A DNA stretch of 64,000 nucleotides from Nonomuraea cypriaca (GTDB taxonomy: Bacteria > Actinomycetota > Actinomycetes > Streptosporangiales > Streptosporangiaceae). The stretch spans positions 1 to 64,000 of the forward strand of contig NZ_JADOGI010000019.1 of assembly GCF_015645445.1 (NCBI RefSeq), written 5' to 3'. The translations under genes and the position numbers were made by a program. How positions within the stretch are numbered: position 1 is the stretch's first letter; each line of letters opens with the position of its first letter. Shown here in pieces: positions 16,870 through 24,786 of the stretch. Below the pieces are notes generated by a model, which was given only the letters and a program-made list of their open reading frames with translations, had not been told where the DNA came from and did not search any database.

Positions 16870-18689
16870 GGCATTCCCTGGAGGTGGGGCTTGACGGTCT
16901 TGGAGAACGACCAGTTGTTGCTGGCGTCCCAGTTGATGGACCAGGTCATCGCGCCTCTGATTTCCGGGTACGCGCGCGGCGGCACGAAGGTCCCGCAGCC
17001 CGTCCGCTTGGCCAGGCAGTCGAGCGCCTGGTTGACGAGGGCCGGCGAGACGATGCCGCCGCCCGCGGCCCCCGGTCCGGCCGGCAGGCCCAGCGCCACC
17101 TGGTCGGGGCGCAGGCCGCTCTCGAGCTGGATGCAGGCCAGCGCGGTCATGAAGTTGACCGAGCCCTGCGAGTACGCCTGGGCCTGGTCGCAGCCGAGCA
17201 TGGAGCCGGAGTTGTAGAACTGCGTGTGGACGACGGTGAGGATGTCCTTGATGGACAGGGCGAGCTTGAAGTACTCCATCCCGGTCGACTGCATGTCGAT
17301 GGTCTGCGGGGCCATGGTGATGATCAGGCCGGCGCCCGCCTTGGCGCGCAGCGACCTTAGGGCCTGGGCCATGTAGGTGGCGTTGAGGCCGTTCTCCAGG
17401 TCGATGTCCACGCCGTCGAAGCCGTGGCTCTGCATGAGGGTGTACACGGAGTCGGCGAACTTCGTCGCCGCAGCCGCGCTCGCCACCTGCACGCGCCCGG
17501 CCTCGCCGCCGACGGACAGGATGACCTTCTTGCCGCGCTGGTGCAGGGCCTGGACGTCGGACTTGAACTGGGCGTCGGTGTAGCCGCCGACCGCCGTGGC
17601 GAGCCCCGGGTCGACCGCGAAGACGACCTCGCCCGCGGTGGCCGTGGCCTCGCCGAACGCGATCGCGACCAGGTCGTACTCGTTGGGCACGGCCGAGAGC
17701 TTGAGCTCCACGGCGGGGTTGACGAAGTTGTGCCAGTAGCCGGTGAGGAAGTGCTTGGGCAGCGTCCCTCCCGTGCAGCCCGGCGTGGTGAGGCTGGTGG
17801 GGTCGCTGACCGGGCCGTCGCCGGCGGCGTTCGACGCGTTGATCGTGATCGTGTAGGAGGTGCAGGCGGACAGGCCGCTGAGTGCGTGGGTGGTGCCGGT
17901 GACGGTGGCGACGAGTGCGCCGTTCAGCCGGATCTTGTAACCGGTGGCGCCGGGGACGGCGGGCCAGCTCAGCGTGGCGCCGGTGGAGGTAGAGCCGGTC
18001 ACGGCGATCCCGGTGACCTTGCCCGGCACGCCGGTGCCGCAGCCGGTGGTGGTGGCCGTGACGGGCGCGCCGGCGGCCGACTCTCCGGCCGCGTTGTACG
18101 CCTTGACGGTGTACGTGTGGCTTTCACAGGTCCCGAGCCCGCCGATGGTCGCGGTGGTGCCCGTGACAGTGGCCTTGACAGAAGTGCCCTCGTAGACGCG
18201 GTAGCCGGTCACCGTGCCCGAGGACGCTCCCCAGTTGAGAGTGATGGCGTTGGCCGTGGAGGTGGCGGAGGCGGCGCCGGGCCGGCCGGGGACCTCGGCG
18301 GACGAGCCGCCGCACGAGGCGCCGTTCAGCGTGCAGCCGGTGATGCCGGGGAAGTTGCCTGGGCTGCCGTTGAAGCCGAAGCTCGCGCTGGCGCCCGCCG
18401 CGAGCGTGGGGGCCCAGCCGGGATTGGTGAACGTGTAGTGCTGGCCGTTCCTCGACATGACCGCGTCCCACGCGGACGGGATCGAGAACCCGGCGGGGAC
18501 GTCGAACTGGACGTTCCAGCCCGACATGGTCGTGGTGGTGCCGTTGGTGACGGTGACCTTGCCCTCGAATCCCGAGCCCCAGTCGGCGACCTTGACGAAG
18601 GTCGCGGTGGCCGCGGCGGCGTGGGCCGGCAGGGCGGTCACGGTGAGGGCGAGGGTGGCGAGCGCAAGGACGATCGCGCGAAGTCTCAC
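16866..18689 (-). CDS. Secreted GH18 chitinase: CBM2, two FnIII, GH18
   Basis: First gene of the chitinase operon, 607 residues. After the signal peptide (cleavage near AHAAA, about 25) comes a CBM2-type cellulose/chitin-binding module (about 28-127; WGSGFEGKVTVTNG, MSGWNVQFD, GWAPTLAAGASASFGF). Two FnIII domains (about 133-215 and 222-302) and a GH18 barrel (about 312-605) follow, with DGVDIDLE at 425-432 and Glu432 as acid. The start is GTG at 18689 with AAGGAAG upstream. The second FnIII lacks the close similarity that the first shares with the neighbouring chitinase, suggesting domain shuffling. Confidence 0.94.
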   Translation of the reverse strand: MRLRAIVLALATLALTVTALPAHAAAATATFVKVADWGSGFEGKVTVTNGTTTTMSGWNVQFDVPAGFSIPSAWDAVMSRNGQHYTFTNPGWAPTLAAGASASFGFNGSPGNFPGITGCTLNGASCGGSSAEVPGRPGAASATSTANAITLNWGASSGTVTGYRVYEGTSVKATVTGTTATIGGLGTCESHTYTVKAYNAAGESAAGAPVTATTTGCGTGVPGKVTGIAVTGSTSTGATLSWPAVPGATGYKIRLNGALVATVTGTTHALSGLSACTSYTITINASNAAGDGPVSDPTSLTTPGCTGGTLPKHFLTGYWHNFVNPAVELKLSAVPNEYDLVAIAFGEATATAGEVVFAVDPGLATAVGGYTDAQFKSDVQALHQRGKKVILSVGGEAGRVQVASAAAATKFADSVYTLMQSHGFDGVDIDLENGLNATYMAQALRSLRAKAGAGLIITMAPQTIDMQSTGMEYFKLALSIKDILTVVHTQFYNSGSMLGCDQAQAYSQGSVNFMTALACIQLESGLRPDQVALGLPAGPGAAGGGIVSPALVNQALDCLAKRTGCGTFVPPRAYPEIRGAMTWSINWDASNNWSFSKTVKPHLQGMP

Positions 18690-18712
18690 GGGTTCTTCCT
18701 TTGGGGGGTGGC

Positions 18713-18785
18713 GTGCCGTACGGCTCGCGCCGGGGGGTGAGAGCGCAAGCCGTACGGCACGGCCCGTGGAGGTGAGACACGGGCC
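18713..18785 (-). promoter_or_regulatory. Two strong stem-loops in the chitinase operon leader
   Basis: Stem-loop 1: GTGCCGTACGGCT (18713-18725) pairs with AGCCGTACGGCAC (18748-18760), a perfect 13-bp stem; each arm also contains a self-palindromic GCCGTACGGC. Stem-loop 2: GGCCCGTG (18761-18768) pairs with CACGGGCC (18778-18785). Both lie within 100 nt upstream of the first chitinase start, so they are in its leader if transcription begins near the palindrome at 18865. An attenuator or mRNA-stabilising role is possible; no plus-strand gene ends here that would need a terminator. Confidence 0.55.
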
Positions 18786-18864
18786 TTCGGGGGGTGTCGG
18801 CGCGGACCGGTGGTTGGGGGTGCCTTGCTGAGGCAGTCAGATCTTGTCCGATGGGCGATTACTG

Positions 18865-18881
18865 TTAGGAAAGTTTCCTAA
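18865..18881. promoter_or_regulatory. Palindromic operator candidate upstream of chitinase operon
   Basis: TTAGGAAA, G, TTTCCTAA is a perfect 8-bp inverted repeat around one base, in an AT-richer stretch about 180 bp upstream of the first chitinase start. Symmetry and position suggest a dimeric repressor or activator site controlling the chitinase genes. The regulator is not identified in the window. It does not match the TGGTCTAGACCA-type DasR consensus. Confidence 0.5.
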
Positions 18882-19062
18882 GAGTTGTCGCGATCGTAGC
18901 CTTGACACCCCGTGCTTACAAGACCCAATCCCGCCACACCCGACAAACCGGCTATTTCTATACGTTGCAACTTATAAGCCAATTAGTGATGAGCCGGAAA
19001 CGTTCCTGCTGCGGTCCGGGCAGGTCGACGCCGCATGCGACGTGTGGCGGCCGAGCGCCATG

Positions 19063-19281
19063 CCGGGGGACACCATGTCGATGCGGGAGCTGGCCGGCCT
19101 CATGGAGGAGGCGGGCAGGGACGACGAGGCGGAGCCGGCCTTGCGCGAGGCGGTCGACGACGGCAACGAGTTCGCCGCGCTGGCGTTGTCGGAGCTGCTG
19201 CGCGGCACCGAGCGCGCGGACCAGGCCGACACGGTCCTGCAGGAGTTCCGGCCCTCCAGGCCCGTACCCAGGGAGGTCTAG
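19063..19281 (+). pseudogene. Possible TPR-protein remnant
   Basis: The frame from about 19063 to 19281 reads as tetratricopeptide-like helices (MRELAGLMEEAGRDDEAEPALREAVDDGN, cut here for length: MRELAGLMEEAGRDD then EAEPALREAVDDG, and ALSELLRGTERADQADTVL). The same frame is open back to 18844, but the upstream part is AT-richer, low in coding character and lies over the palindrome region. It looks like the 3' end of a longer TPR gene that has lost its beginning. It may instead be a short real protein starting at 19063. Confidence 0.35.
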
Positions 19282-19315
19282 GAAGGCTCTCCTGGCATCG
19301 GGATCAGGGCCTCGG

Positions 19316-19564
19316 TCAGCGGTTTCCTGGCCAGGTCCGGGACTTCTGCGCCGTCCGCGGCGCACCCGACGGGGAACAGGATGTGGCCGGGCGCTCGCAG
19401 ATCTCGCTGAGGAACGCCATCGGGTGGCGGTCCATGAGCCGGCAGAACTCCGCACCCCGCCGGACCATCTCCTCGGGGTCGTGGCGCTCGGGCGTGTAGG
19501 AAACGAAAAGGGTACTGGTGCTCCATAGGACCCGAAGTCTCGGCCTCAATGGCGACGATGACAA
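19316..19564 (-). pseudogene. Possible gene fragment (unrecognised)
   Basis: An 82-codon minus-strand frame contains a plausible protein stretch (YTPERHDPEEMVRRGAEFCR, then LMDRHPMAFLSEICERP) but its ends look non-coding, ending in a run of Ser/Pro/Arg. I do not recognise it. It is probably a fragment of a decayed gene. The whole 18.89-19.59 kb stretch between the chitinase promoter and the SBP56 pair holds no intact gene that I can defend. Confidence 0.3.
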
Positions 19565-19589
19565 CCACCATCGACGCGACTGATCTCGC

Positions 19590-20189
19590 TCAGAGCTGGG
19601 CCAGGGTGATGATCCCGGCGGCGATGAGGGCCACCGCCCACATGCGGTCCACGTTGAACCAGGCGCGGCGCAGGACCGTCAGGCCGGCCAGCTTGTAGAC
19701 GAGCACCGCGACGAGCCCGGCGACCAGGAACATGGCCAGCGTGTGGAAGGCCGCCACGCCCAGTCCTCCCGACACGGCGTGGCCCGCGTGGCCTTCCGCG
19801 GTCATGCCGGTGAAGATCGGGAGGAGCATCAGTCCCGCCCCATGGGCCGAGGACATGAGAAACGACCAGCCGGCCAGCTGCCAGAGCGACAGGCGCATGC
19901 CCACCCAGCGGAAGTGACGGGTCGAGAGCAGGCGCCACAGGCCGAAGGCCACCAGGACCACCCCGCCGGTCACCGAGAGCACGGTCCCGGTGACCAGGGA
20001 GCCGGTGGCGGCCACCACGAGGGCCACCAGGGCCACGGACGCCAGGTGGCCCAGGGCGATCGGCGGGATCGACTGCAGCAGCCGGTCCATGCTGCGTTCC
20101 TGCAGGCCGCGGGCCACCGCGAAGAGCCAGCCCATGGCGGGGTTCAGGCCGTGGAAGGCTCCCAGCAGGAGCACCGCGGTGAGGGTCAC
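19590..20189 (-). CDS. Integral membrane partner of the SBP56 protein
   Basis: Protein of 199 residues with about six hydrophobic segments. The first carries GAFHGLNPAMGWLFAVARGL and a later one SSAHGAGLMLLPIF; the paired HG motifs are reminiscent of metal or sulfur-compound transporters such as the NiCoT/HupE or sulfite-exporter-like families, but I cannot place it in one. Its ATG overlaps the stop of the SBP56 gene by 4 bp (20186-20189), so the two are translationally coupled and probably act together. Confidence 0.75.
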   Translation of the reverse strand: MTLTAVLLLGAFHGLNPAMGWLFAVARGLQERSMDRLLQSIPPIALGHLASVALVALVVAATGSLVTGTVLSVTGGVVLVAFGLWRLLSTRHFRWVGMRLSLWQLAGWSFLMSSAHGAGLMLLPIFTGMTAEGHAGHAVSGGLGVAAFHTLAMFLVAGLVAVLVYKLAGLTVLRRAWFNVDRMWAVALIAAGIITLAQL

Positions 20190-21577
20190 GGGAAGCAGTA
20201 CGAGTCGGAGGAGGCGTCCCCGCCCTGCAGGCGCACCTGGTGGGGGCGCAGGCCGCGGAAGTCGTCGCCGTACGGGAAGAAACGCTCGTCGAAGGTGAAC
20301 GCGGCCGTGTCGACCTTGGCCATCCAGGCGCCGACGCCGTCGGGATAGAACTGGTCGTCCCAGGAGCCGTACAGGGAGTTGGTGAGGTAGACGCGGCGGC
20401 CGTCGCGGCTGACCTCGACCATCTGCGGCCCGCCGCGCAGCGCGAGATCGGGCCTGGCCGGGTGCGGTGCCTGCCCGATGATGCCGCCGATCCGGAGCGA
20501 GCCCAGCTCCACCGGCTTGTACGGATCCGACACGTCGTACTGCTTGAGCTCGCCGGTGCCCCAGCAGGAGACGTACAGGCGCTGGTCGTCCACCGACAGG
20601 GCGATGTCGGTCACCAGCGGCGGCACCGCCCCGAACGGCTGCAGGACGGGCGGCAGGTGGTCGGCGCCGGCCGGTTCCGCGGGGATGGAGATGACCTTGC
20701 GCGCCTGCCAGCGCCCGTCCTCGTGGAACCAGAGCCAGACCGACGCCGACAGGTCCGCGACGCTGGTGACCACGCCGGCGAAGCCGTACAGGCGGGTGGG
20801 GTCGTGGGCCGGGCGCAGCTCCAGCGCCATCTGGTGCTCGTCGCCGAGGTCGACCTCCTGGACGTGCGTACGCTTGCGGAGGTCCCAGAAGTGCAGCTTG
20901 TGGCCGTATTTCCGGCCGAGCAGCAACTCACCGACCACCCCGTCCTCGACCATCGACGGCGTGCCCCACTCCGAGGTCACCAGCACGTCGTGGTTGATGT
21001 GCCACCAGAAGTCGTAGGCCAGGTACTGCGGTCCCCTGTCCACCTCCCACTGCCCGGTCACCTCGAACGTGGTGTGGTCGAGGACCGCGATGCCCCCTGG
21101 CCCGTCCCGGCCGTCCGCGCCGCCGAGCGCCGACACGTACAGGCCGTCGGGGCCGCAGTGGACGGTGTGCGGGCGCGAGTAGCCGGCGCGGCGGGCGAGC
21201 GTCTCCGGTTCGATGACTTTGACCAGCTCCGGACTGATCCGGTCCTTGGTGTCGTAGATGTGGATGCGCGAGGAGCGCAGCCCGGGGACGACGAGGTAGC
21301 GCCGCTCGACGTGCGGGTGCGGCGCGCTGGGGCACAGGGCGCTGCTGCAGGCGTTCCAGCCGAAGTGGTGCAACTCGTCGCCGGTGCCCGGCAGGTCCGT
21401 CCAGCCGGCCACCGTGCCGTAGCCTGGCGAGGCCGGATCGGTGTCGATCACAGCCAGTGCGTCCGGCCGCGTAGCCGTCCGGTCGAAGGCGGCGACGTAC
21501 GCGAGCCGCTCGGAAGCCGCCTGCGCCGCGTCCCGGGGAGAGGGGTAGAACGTGGGATCTGGAGTCCAGAGAGTCAT
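20186..21577 (-). CDS. Selenium-binding protein SBP56 family / methanethiol oxidase
   Basis: Beta-propeller protein of 463 residues matching the SELENBP1/SBP56 family over its length. Hallmarks: ELHHFGWNACSSALC near residue 70, RSSRIHIYDTKD, SRPHTVHCGPDGLYVSALG, YDFWWHINHDVLVTSEWGTP, LRISLSVDDQRLYVSCWGTGELKQYD-like propeller repeats, and the His/Glu-rich metal sites. Family members oxidise methanethiol to formaldehyde, sulfide and H2O2 (EC 1.8.3.4), often as copper enzymes. No signal peptide is seen, so this copy acts in the cytoplasm. The membrane gene follows with a 4-bp overlap. Confidence 0.9.
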   Translation of the reverse strand: MTLWTPDPTFYPSPRDAAQAASERLAYVAAFDRTATRPDALAVIDTDPASPGYGTVAGWTDLPGTGDELHHFGWNACSSALCPSAPHPHVERRYLVVPGLRSSRIHIYDTKDRISPELVKVIEPETLARRAGYSRPHTVHCGPDGLYVSALGGADGRDGPGGIAVLDHTTFEVTGQWEVDRGPQYLAYDFWWHINHDVLVTSEWGTPSMVEDGVVGELLLGRKYGHKLHFWDLRKRTHVQEVDLGDEHQMALELRPAHDPTRLYGFAGVVTSVADLSASVWLWFHEDGRWQARKVISIPAEPAGADHLPPVLQPFGAVPPLVTDIALSVDDQRLYVSCWGTGELKQYDVSDPYKPVELGSLRIGGIIGQAPHPARPDLALRGGPQMVEVSRDGRRVYLTNSLYGSWDDQFYPDGVGAWMAKVDTAAFTFDERFFPYGDDFRGLRPHQVRLQGGDASSDSYCFP

Positions 21578-21584
21578 CTCTCCA

Positions 21585-21612
21585 CGTATAGCCCGATTCC
21601 CGATCCGGTCAA
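21585..21612 (-). promoter_or_regulatory. Promoter of the SBP56 operon, near-leaderless
   Basis: On the minus strand TTGACC (21612-21607) and TATACG (21590-21585) are 16 bp apart. The ATG at 21577 lies 7-8 nt after the -10, so transcription should start at or just before the start codon. Confidence 0.55.
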
Positions 21613-21976
21613 TAGGTATTGTTCCCGCGATACCGTCATGGGTCAGGAGTTTTACCCCACGAGCAGGCGGCGTCCAGTACGCCGGCGCGGTGCCCGAGCG
21701 CAGGTCGTGGTGGCCCAGCCGCTCGCTTTCTGGGCGAAACCGGCCACAGCTTCACTCGACTGAAAGAAAGGTTCAAGGCTCTGCTGATTTGGTTGGGAAC
21801 AGATGGAGCGTGTCAAAAGAGGCAGTCGCATCATCTCGCCTCGGGTACGGTAAGCCACCGGCGTGCTTCCCAGGACGACGGGATGCCGCCAGGGTTACAG
21901 CGAGCGGTCCATCTGGAAAGCCTGGTCCCCCGAAGCCCGGGTAGACGCTGATCGTCGGCCAATCTGCGGAGCAGCC
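21613..21976. other. Non-coding stretch between SBP56 promoter and VC0807-like gene
   Basis: About 360 bp, somewhat richer in A+T than its surroundings. I see no defensible gene, tRNA or strong hairpin in it. It presumably holds the promoter of the plus-strand gene that starts at 21977. Confidence 0.5.
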
Positions 21977-22618
21977 TTGAACCATCCTCAGGTCACCCTC
22001 CCACGCCTCACCGCGCTCGCCCGGCAGGCGGCTCCCAAGCTGCTCGAAGGCGTCGTCGCACCGCTGGCGGTGTTCTACCTCGCCATGGTCGTCCTCGGAT
22101 TCAAGTGGGCGCTCTTCGCCACCGTCGCCTGGGTCTACTTCGGCGTCGCCTGGCGGCTGGTCAAGCGGGTCAAGGTGCCCGCCACCATGTGGCTGGCCGC
22201 GTTCGCGATCACCATCAGGGCCGTCGTGGCCTTCTGGACCGGCACGTGGATGTGGTTCTTCATCCAGCCGGAGATGGGCACGATCTGCATCAGCATGGTC
22301 TTCCTCGCGTCGGTCCGGCTGAACCGGCCGCTCGTGCAGAAGCTCACGCTCGACTACATCCATCTGCCGTCGGCGGTGCTCAAGCACGAGCGGGTCCGCA
22401 GGTTCTTCGCCAGGATCACGCTGCTGTGGGCGTTCGTCCTGCTGATGAACTCCACCCTGAGCATCTTCCTGGCGGTCTACGAGTCGCTGGCCGGGTCGCT
22501 GGGCACGTTCATGCTGCTGCGGACCTCAGGGGTGGCTGTGATCAGCGGTCTGGCGATCGCCATCTCGATCATCGGCTTCAAGCGCCTCCTGCGCCGGCTG
22601 CACGTCGCCCACACCTGA
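21977..22618 (+). CDS. VC0807-like conserved membrane protein
   Basis: Protein of about 213 residues with five or six membrane segments, including FYLAMVVLGFKWALFATVAW and MWFFIQPEMGTICISMVFLA, and the family-like LNRPLVQKLTLDYIHLPSAV segment. The function of this family is unknown. I place the start at TTG 21977 because GGAG lies 5 nt upstream and the sequence before it lacks coding character. It converges on the minus-strand membrane gene with a 93-bp overlap of coding frames. Confidence 0.65.
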   Translation: MNHPQVTLPRLTALARQAAPKLLEGVVAPLAVFYLAMVVLGFKWALFATVAWVYFGVAWRLVKRVKVPATMWLAAFAITIRAVVAFWTGTWMWFFIQPEMGTICISMVFLASVRLNRPLVQKLTLDYIHLPSAVLKHERVRRFFARITLLWAFVLLMNSTLSIFLAVYESLAGSLGTFMLLRTSGVAVISGLAIAISIIGFKRLLRRLHVAHT

Positions 22619-23560
22619 GCCCACACCCGCGCGCACACCCCCGCCCACGCCTGACCGCTCGGCCAGCAGGAACGCCCCGCACATCCCCATGACGAGGCCG
22701 GTCAGCATGCCGAACAGGTCCACGAGCCGCACCGCGCCCGAGATCGCGCCGAGTTGGTCAACGGTGGCCGCGGTGATCGTGCTGTAGAAGCCGAAGCCGA
22801 ACATCGAGCCAGAACCGAGCCAGGCCACGACGAGCGGCCGCCAGAAGGGCCCGCGCCCGCGCCGGCTGACGAGGGCGACGAGCGCGGCGGCGCCCGCGAT
22901 GGCGAGCACGCCCTTGAACCCGTTCTGGATGCCGGCCGTGAGGCTCGTGGCGGCGGGGACCCCGGCGGTGCCGCCGGCCGCCCAGTAGATCCTGACCCCG
23001 CCGACCAGCGCGGCCACCAGGAACGCGCCGCGGGCCACGACCGTCTGGAACGACCTGGTGGGGCTGGCGAAGGCGTGATCGACCCGCGTGGTGAAGACTC
23101 CCGGCCACCGCTCCCTGGCGTGGAGCGCGAAGACCGTCATGAGGCCGACGCCCTGAACGATGAAGCCGCCGTAGACCATGAGGTAGACCCACGGCTGGAT
23201 GGGCCCGGCCGCGGCGCTGAACAGCGTGGGCCCGTACACCAGCGTGGACAGCGGCAGCGTCACCACGATCTCCGACAGCAGCCCGATGCCCACCCACAGG
23301 GGCAGCAGGACGAGCCAGGCGGGCAGGCGCATGCTCAGCCGGGTGGTCAGTGCCAGCGTCAGCGCCAGGCCCACGGCCTCCATGCCGAAGGTCGCCGCGT
23401 TGGCCCCGATCATCGCCGGGTCGCTCATCAGCGCGGGATCGTCCACCCCGACGGAGCTTCCGGTGAGCCAGAGGATCTTCAAGGTGAGATAGGGCAGCAT
23501 CGCGGCGGCCGTGACGATCGCGGCGGTGACGCGGCCTATCCCCGCTCTTTGTCGTGTCAT
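22526..23560 (-). CDS. Multi-spanning membrane protein coupled to a histidine kinase
   Basis: Protein of 344 residues with about eight membrane helices (VTAAIVTAAAMLPYLTLKIL, LALTLALTTRLSMRL, WLVLLPLWVGIGLLSEIVV, and others). The last 40 residues are a Gly/Val-rich tail read across the end of the convergent gene and may be an extension without function. Its ATG (23560) overlaps the kinase stop by 4 bp, so the two are co-translated. I do not recognise the family; a sensory or transport partner of the kinase is a reasonable guess. Confidence 0.7.
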   Translation of the reverse strand: MTRQRAGIGRVTAAIVTAAAMLPYLTLKILWLTGSSVGVDDPALMSDPAMIGANAATFGMEAVGLALTLALTTRLSMRLPAWLVLLPLWVGIGLLSEIVVTLPLSTLVYGPTLFSAAAGPIQPWVYLMVYGGFIVQGVGLMTVFALHARERWPGVFTTRVDHAFASPTRSFQTVVARGAFLVAALVGGVRIYWAAGGTAGVPAATSLTAGIQNGFKGVLAIAGAAALVALVSRRGRGPFWRPLVVAWLGSGSMFGFGFYSTITAATVDQLGAISGAVRLVDLFGMLTGLVMGMCGAFLLAERSGVGGGVRAGVGSGVGDVQPAQEALEADDRDGDRQTADHSHP

Positions 23561-24786
23561 GCTCCCGAGCGTCGCGCGTCCGGCCGCCGGTTCACTCCCG
23601 AGTGAAGGGGATCCTCCTCCCCCGTGAGAGGGAGGGTGACGGCCAGCTCGAAGCCGTCGCCCGCGGGTCCCGCGGTCAGCGTGCCGCCCGCGAGGCGTAC
23701 GCGCTCGCGCAGGCCCGCCAGCCCCAGGCCGCCGGACAACGCCGTCGGGCGGGAGCGCGGCGGCCCGTTGCGCACGGCCACGCGGTACGGCGAGACCGAG
23801 ACCTGCACGGCGGCGCCGGGCGCGTGCTTGGCGGCGTTGGTGATCCCTTCCTGCACCACGGCGCGGGCCAGGCCGGGCACCGGTCCCGGCGCCAGATCCA
23901 GGGTGATCGACATGCCGGAGTCCCTGGCCCGCCACACCAGCTCGGCCACGTCGCCATCCACGGGCCCCACCACGGGCTCGTCCACGGGGGACAGCGGCGG
24001 CGGGTCGGAGTCCTCGCGCAGCAGCCCGATGATGTGCCGCAGCCGCTCGGTGGCGTCCGCCGCCGCCAGCCGCAGCTCTCCCGCCGCCTTGACCTGCGCC
24101 GGGTCGAGTCCTGGAGCCAGCTCCAGCCCCGCCGCCCGGACCGCGATCAGGGCCAGGTCGTGGCCGAGCGAGTCGTGCATGTCCCGCGCGATCCTGGCCC
24201 GCTCGCGCAGCCTGGCCTGCGCCGCGACCGACAGCCTGGTCTGCCGCCGCTGCTGCAGCAGCCTGCGCCTGAGCAGCCCGAGCAGGTACGGCACCAGATA
24301 CGTGCCGACGAGCGCGGTGACCATGGACACCCACAGGGCCAGGTCGCCGCCCATGACCAGCACCACGCTCACGCCCACGCACGTGACCAGGCAGAACGCC
24401 GCCGGCGCCGGCCACACCCGGCTCAGCCGCCGGCCGGTGAGATAGGCGTACCAGATGATGAACGGCGAGGTCGGCAACAGCGGGAAGATCTTGACACCCT
24501 GCCTGGGCAGCAGCCAGCTCAGGTCCACCGTGGCGAACCCCTCGGTGAACCGCCACGGACCGAGCGGCAGCAGCAGCACCAGCGCGGCCAGCGGGTAGGG
24601 CCGGCCGACGAGCACCGCCGCCGCGGCGAGCACGACCCTGGGCGCGGTCACCATGCCGAACGCGGCCGGGTCCTTGAACGGGTCGGGGCCCATCGCGGCG
24701 ATGAAGACGCCGAGCGCGATCCAGAGCAGCAGGTCGTAGACCACCTGGCGGCGGCTCTCCCGGCGAAGACGGCGCAGATGCCTCAC
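23557..24786 (-). CDS. NarL-type (HisKA_3) sensor histidine kinase, no adjacent response regulator
   Basis: Membrane kinase of about 409 residues. Five or six hydrophobic segments fill the first 175 residues. The HisKA_3 motif ARIARDMHDSLGHDLALI puts the phospho-His at about 204. The HATPase_c has VVQEGITNAAKHAPGAAVQV and the Gly-rich SGGLGLAGLRERVRLAGG. Such kinases normally sit beside a NarL/FixJ regulator, but none is found here; a membrane protein is coupled instead. I chose the GTG at 24786; the frame is open further upstream, but the N-terminal sequence there looks non-coding. Confidence 0.85.
   Translation of the reverse strand: MRHLRRLRRESRRQVVYDLLLWIALGVFIAAMGPDPFKDPAAFGMVTAPRVVLAAAAVLVGRPYPLAALVLLLPLGPWRFTEGFATVDLSWLLPRQGVKIFPLLPTSPFIIWYAYLTGRRLSRVWPAPAAFCLVTCVGVSVVLVMGGDLALWVSMVTALVGTYLVPYLLGLLRRRLLQQRRQTRLSVAAQARLRERARIARDMHDSLGHDLALIAVRAAGLELAPGLDPAQVKAAGELRLAAADATERLRHIIGLLREDSDPPPLSPVDEPVVGPVDGDVAELVWRARDSGMSITLDLAPGPVPGLARAVVQEGITNAAKHAPGAAVQVSVSPYRVAVRNGPPRSRPTALSGGLGLAGLRERVRLAGGTLTAGPAGDGFELAVTLPLTGEEDPLHSGVNRRPDARRSGA

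Noticed and set aside
18902-19528. Plus-strand frame of 208 codons in the decay zone
   Set aside because: The composition is Arg/Ser/Pro-rich shadow sequence, and a better protein-like frame (TPR-type) overlaps it.
22526-24556. A 676-codon minus-strand frame spanning a kinase gene and a membrane gene
   Set aside because: The upstream two fifths are an out-of-frame shadow of the NarL-type kinase; the real gene starts at 23560 with an ATGA overlap.
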